DNA from: Bacteroidota bacterium | GTDB taxonomy: Bacteria > Bacteroidota > Bacteroidia > Bacteroidales > SZUA-534 | Direction: 5' to 3' | Length of the DNA: 64,000 nt | NCBI GenBank assembly: GCA_003250355.1 | Contig: QKGS01000037.1 | Location: forward strand, 1-64,000 | In this document: positions 61,488 through 64,000 of the stretch, in pieces | Numbering within the stretch: the stretch's first letter is position 1 | Layout: each line of letters starts with the position of its first letter | The notes under the pieces: generated by a model | What the model saw: only the letters and a program-made list of their open reading frames with translations | The model's database searches: none | Told to the model about the DNA's origin: nothing | Made by a program: the position numbers and the translations under genes

Positions 61488-63002
61488 TTATTCAAACGTC
61501 TCAATTATATTCAGCATTTTAATAGTTGCTTTGATAGCAGCCATAGTTTGGTCTGAATCTAGTCCGCGGGTTTTGAACTCTTTGCCCAAATCCCATGTAA
61601 TTACACACTGACATAAAGCATCGGTTCTACCTCCCGGAGGTATTGTAACAGAGTAATCGATAAGTACAGGTAGTTCTATTTTAAGCTTTTTGTATATTTT
61701 TTTTATTGCCAGCATAAATGCATCGTACTGACCATCGCCATCGGAATGAGCTTCGTATACGTTTCCTTCTATTTTTAATTTTACTGAGGCTACAGAACGG
61801 AGTCCCATACCGGCAGTGAAGTTGTAGTTTACCACCTCTACTTTTTCTTCAATAGCTTTACTGCGTAGTATATCTGCAATTATATACGGCAAATCTTCTT
61901 TGGTTACATATTCTTTTTTATCACCCAGTTCAATTATATGAGCAGTAACCTTTTTCATTCCCACATCGTCGAGTTCTATTCCGAGTTCTTCGAGGTTTTT
62001 CTTAATGTTAGCTTTACCCGATGTTTTACCTAGTGCATATTCACGCTTGCGCCCAAACCGCTCAGGCAAAAGGTCGTTGAAATATAGGTTTTTTTTGTTA
62101 TCGCCGTCGGCATGAATTCCTGCTGTTTGGGTAAATACATTTTTACCTATTAGTGGTTTGTTTGAAGGTATTCTAATACCTGAATATGTTTCAACTATTC
62201 GGCTTACGAAGTTTAGTTTCGATTCATCGACACCAATCTCGTGTTCAAAGAAGTCGTTGATAATGGCTATAACACTTGAAATAGGTACATTACCTGCTCT
62301 TTCGCCCAAGCCATTAACTGTAGCGTGTATACAATCAATACCTGCTTTAAGGGCGGCATAAACATTGGCCGTAGCCAGGTCGTAATCATTATGAGGGTGA
62401 AAATCGAATTTTAGTTCCGGATATCGTTCAACTGTCTCTTTTACAAATTCAAAAGCTTCGTCGGGGTGCATTATACCTAAAGTATCGGGTAGCATATAGC
62501 GCTCTATTGGAGTATCTTTAAGCGTATCGAGCATTTGAAATACATAATCTTTTGAATGGCGCATTCCGCTGCTCCAGTCTTCCAAATATATATTTACCCT
62601 TATTCCATTATTATTGGCGCGTTTTACAACGTCAATAATTTCAGTAAAATGTTCTTCGGGTGTTTTGCGAAGCTGATATTTACAATGCTTAAGTGAACCT
62701 TTTGCTAAAAGGTTTAAAACCTTACAGCCGGCATCTTTAAGCCAGTTAATCGATTTATCGCCGTCAACAAAACCAAGCACTTCGAGTTTGTCGATATGTC
62801 CTGCTTTTTCGGCCCAGGCACATATTTTTTTCACAGCATTAAATTCCCCTTCCGATACCTTAGCCGATGCTATTTCGAGCCTGTCAACTTTAAGGTCGTT
62901 TAGGAGCATTTTTGCTATACTAAGTTTCTCTTCATCGGTATATGAAACGCCCGACATTTGTTCGCCATCGCGAAGTGTTGTATCTAATAATGTAATTCTC
63001 AT
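61488..63002 (-). CDS. 2-isopropylmalate/(R)-citramalate synthase family protein
   Basis: 504-aa HMGL-like TIM-barrel enzyme. It starts ITLLDTTLRDGEQMSGVSY and has the metal-binding histidines in FDFHPHNDYDLA, GLGERAGN and the C-terminal regulatory LeuA dimer domain (about 390-504, GLRSVASVKLKIEGNVYEA...IPPGGRTDALCQC). The sequence is closer to the Bacteroidetes IPMS/citramalate-synthase clade than to canonical LeuA, so the substrate may be pyruvate (isoleucine branch) rather than 2-oxoisovalerate. It lies between leuD and leuB, probably in their operon. Confidence 0.88.
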   Translation of the reverse strand: MRITLLDTTLRDGEQMSGVSYTDEEKLSIAKMLLNDLKVDRLEIASAKVSEGEFNAVKKICAWAEKAGHIDKLEVLGFVDGDKSINWLKDAGCKVLNLLAKGSLKHCKYQLRKTPEEHFTEIIDVVKRANNNGIRVNIYLEDWSSGMRHSKDYVFQMLDTLKDTPIERYMLPDTLGIMHPDEAFEFVKETVERYPELKFDFHPHNDYDLATANVYAALKAGIDCIHATVNGLGERAGNVPISSVIAIINDFFEHEIGVDESKLNFVSRIVETYSGIRIPSNKPLIGKNVFTQTAGIHADGDNKKNLYFNDLLPERFGRKREYALGKTSGKANIKKNLEELGIELDDVGMKKVTAHIIELGDKKEYVTKEDLPYIIADILRSKAIEEKVEVVNYNFTAGMGLRSVASVKLKIEGNVYEAHSDGDGQYDAFMLAIKKIYKKLKIELPVLIDYSVTIPPGGRTDALCQCVITWDLGKEFKTRGLDSDQTMAAIKATIKMLNIIETFE

Positions 63003-63139
63003 CTGCTCAACTTTTTATGCAAATTTATGTCAATTGGTTATATGAATAACAATTAGGCTGAGAATAAGTTCTGGATTTTAAACCTCCTTTTTAGAATATG
63101 AGTAAGCCCAAAGAGTAAGGTATTATTGCTGTATAGCCG

Positions 63140-63209
63140 CGGGGTGATTTTTTAATTATATGAAACACAAAATATTACTTTTGCAATGTTAAATTAATAT
63201 ATCACCCCG
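63140..63209 (-). repeat. Inverted repeat between leuD and the IPMS/CMS gene
   Basis: CGGGGTGAT (63140-63148) and ATCACCCCG (63201-63209), perfect 9-bp arms spaced 52 bp apart, inside the 237-bp gap upstream of the IPMS/CMS gene. No T-run follows, so it is not a clear terminator; it may be a regulatory hairpin or operator pair. Confidence 0.6.
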
Positions 63210-63239
63210 TGACTTATTGAACAGTCTCAATTATTTGCA

Positions 63240-63830
63240 TTAAGCTAAAGGCGACTTAAATTTTGCAATTTTGTCTTTTAAGCTTATTAGAAAATCAATA
63301 TCGTCGTACCCTTTTTTTAGGCACTCTTTTTTGTATCCGTTTATTTCAAACGACTCTTTTTTTCCGGATTCAACAATGGTGATTGTTTGAGCATCGAGGT
63401 CAACCTCAAGCATTGTCGATGGGTTTTTCTCTACTGCTTCAAATATTTCAGCTAAAAATGGGGCAGAAACCTGAACAGGGAGCAGACCGTTGTTTAAAGA
63501 GTTATTTTTAAAAATATCGGCAAAGAAACTTGATACTACAACTCTGAAACCATAATCGTAAATAGACCATGCAGCGTGCTCGCGGCTTGAACCTGAACCA
63601 AAGTTTTTACCTGACACCAAAATTTTGCCTGAATATTTAGTGTTGTTTAACGGGAAATCGGCAATAGGATTATTATTGCTATCGTATCGCCAGTCGCGAA
63701 ATAAATTTTTGTCAAAATCCTTACGCTCAGTAGCTTTAAGGAACCTTGCAGGAATTATCTGATCCGTATCAACATTTTCAATAGGAAGCGGAACGCAAGG
63801 TGATGTTATTGTTACAAATTTTTCTATCAT
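63240..63830 (-). CDS. leuD: 3-isopropylmalate dehydratase small subunit
   Basis: 196-aa swivelling domain of isopropylmalate isomerase. Conserved segments are [35 protein letters not shown] (substrate loop), [20 protein letters not shown] and the C-terminal helix. It acts with the LeuC large subunit, whose 3' end begins 87 bp upstream, in the second leucine step. Confidence 0.95.
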   Translation of the reverse strand: MIEKFVTITSPCVPLPIENVDTDQIIPARFLKATERKDFDKNLFRDWRYDSNNNPIADFPLNNTKYSGKILVSGKNFGSGSSREHAAWSIYDYGFRVVVSSFFADIFKNNSLNNGLLPVQVSAPFLAEIFEAVEKNPSTMLEVDLDAQTITIVESGKKESFEINGYKKECLKKGYDDIDFLISLKDKIAKFKSPLA

Positions 63831-63844
63831 TTTTTCTAATTTTT

Positions 63845-63917
63845 AATAATTAGTATCAAGATTTTCAGTATCAAGATTAAACGCTATTCTTGATACTTGT
63901 GTCTCATAATCTTGTGT
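63845..63917. repeat. Short-word repeats between leuC and leuD
   Basis: tatcaagattttcagtatcaagattaaacgctattcttgatacttgtgtctcataatcttgtgtct contains direct copies of tatcaagat and an inverted copy (attcttgata). It belongs to the degenerate intergenic word-repeat family seen near 500, 5200 and 61440. Confidence 0.55.
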
Positions 63918-64000
63918 CTACAAACCAAATACCTCTCTCGGGTCAGATACTTTACCTGTTATAGCTGCTGCAGCTGCTGTTAAAGGGCTAGCCAACATAG
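63918..64000 (-). CDS. leuC: 3-isopropylmalate dehydratase large subunit, C-terminal fragment
   Basis: The window edge cuts this gene. The visible 83 bp encode ...MLASPLTAAAAAITGKVSDPREVFGL and the TAG stop, matching the aconitase-family LeuC C-terminus (SP-x-AAAAAITG). It lies upstream of leuD, consistent with a leuCD order in the operon. Confidence 0.9.
   Translation of the reverse strand, partial: MLASPLTAAAAAITGKVSDPREVFGL

Overview
The window is AT-rich chromosomal DNA from a member of the Bacteroidetes, most likely a Bacteroidales or Marinilabiliales-type anaerobe or facultative organism. Supporting signs are a TonB-dependent receptor with a carboxypeptidase-like N-terminal domain, a GWxTD protein, DUF6588 and GIN-domain secreted proteins, -7 boxes of the TAnnTTTG type in front of several genes, a tmRNA tag reading GESNYALAA, an Asp-type MurA, HydE/HydG maturases and a leu operon carrying a citramalate/isopropylmalate synthase-like gene.

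Layout. 0.8-22.4 kb is mostly core: a TonB receptor, a LytS/LytTR two-component pair, a secreted protein and a thioredoxin (+ strand); a minus-strand run GT2, GWxTD, inositol-monophosphatase-like, MtaB; an orphan NUMOD4/HNH protein; a SiaC-like phosphoprotein and aminopeptidase P; an ECF sigma with a zinc-finger anti-sigma; TetR with a FabH-like enzyme; heptose epimerase, TlpA, MurA and FolE.

22.5-44.9 kb is an accessory island. It holds a three-gene HipBST-like toxin-antitoxin operon with three identical-format operators spaced exactly 41 bp apart, a chimeric WYL/agmatine-deiminase ORF, a WG-repeat protein, an SMC-like AAA ATPase with an unrecognised partner (candidate defence pair), an LPP20/TPR-like secreted protein, a macro-HEPN gene lying between 24-bp direct repeats, a divergent TPR-CHAT/orthocaspase pair, a YGRS-repeat secreted protein, two small-barrel/TPR genes, a WYL regulator and a second, apparently 5'-truncated caspase. 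Two paralogous 46-aa acidic microproteins, absent from the ORF track, head two of its operons.

Two regulatory motifs tie the island together. TGTGCA-N7-TGCA(C/T)A occurs four times, each time with its centre exactly 26 bp upstream of the last G of a TTTG -7 element; it serves both microprotein operons, the 307-aa gene and the YGRS-repeat gene. A 36-bp element made of two ACATATTTATGT-like units precedes the WG-repeat gene, the AAA ATPase and the WYL regulator, suggesting that the WYL protein controls the ATPase pair. These linkages are read from sequence; functions are inference.

45-64 kb returns to core: tmRNA, a DUF2130 protein, prfB with the classic +1 frameshift, recX-prmC, ribD, a GIN-domain protein, initiator tRNA-Met, a Cache-type chemoreceptor, DUF6588, TatD, TcdA, hydG-hydE behind a long leader with an FNR/CRP-like site, a small conserved protein, and the minus-strand leucine cluster leuC(partial)-leuD-IPMS/CMS-leuB.
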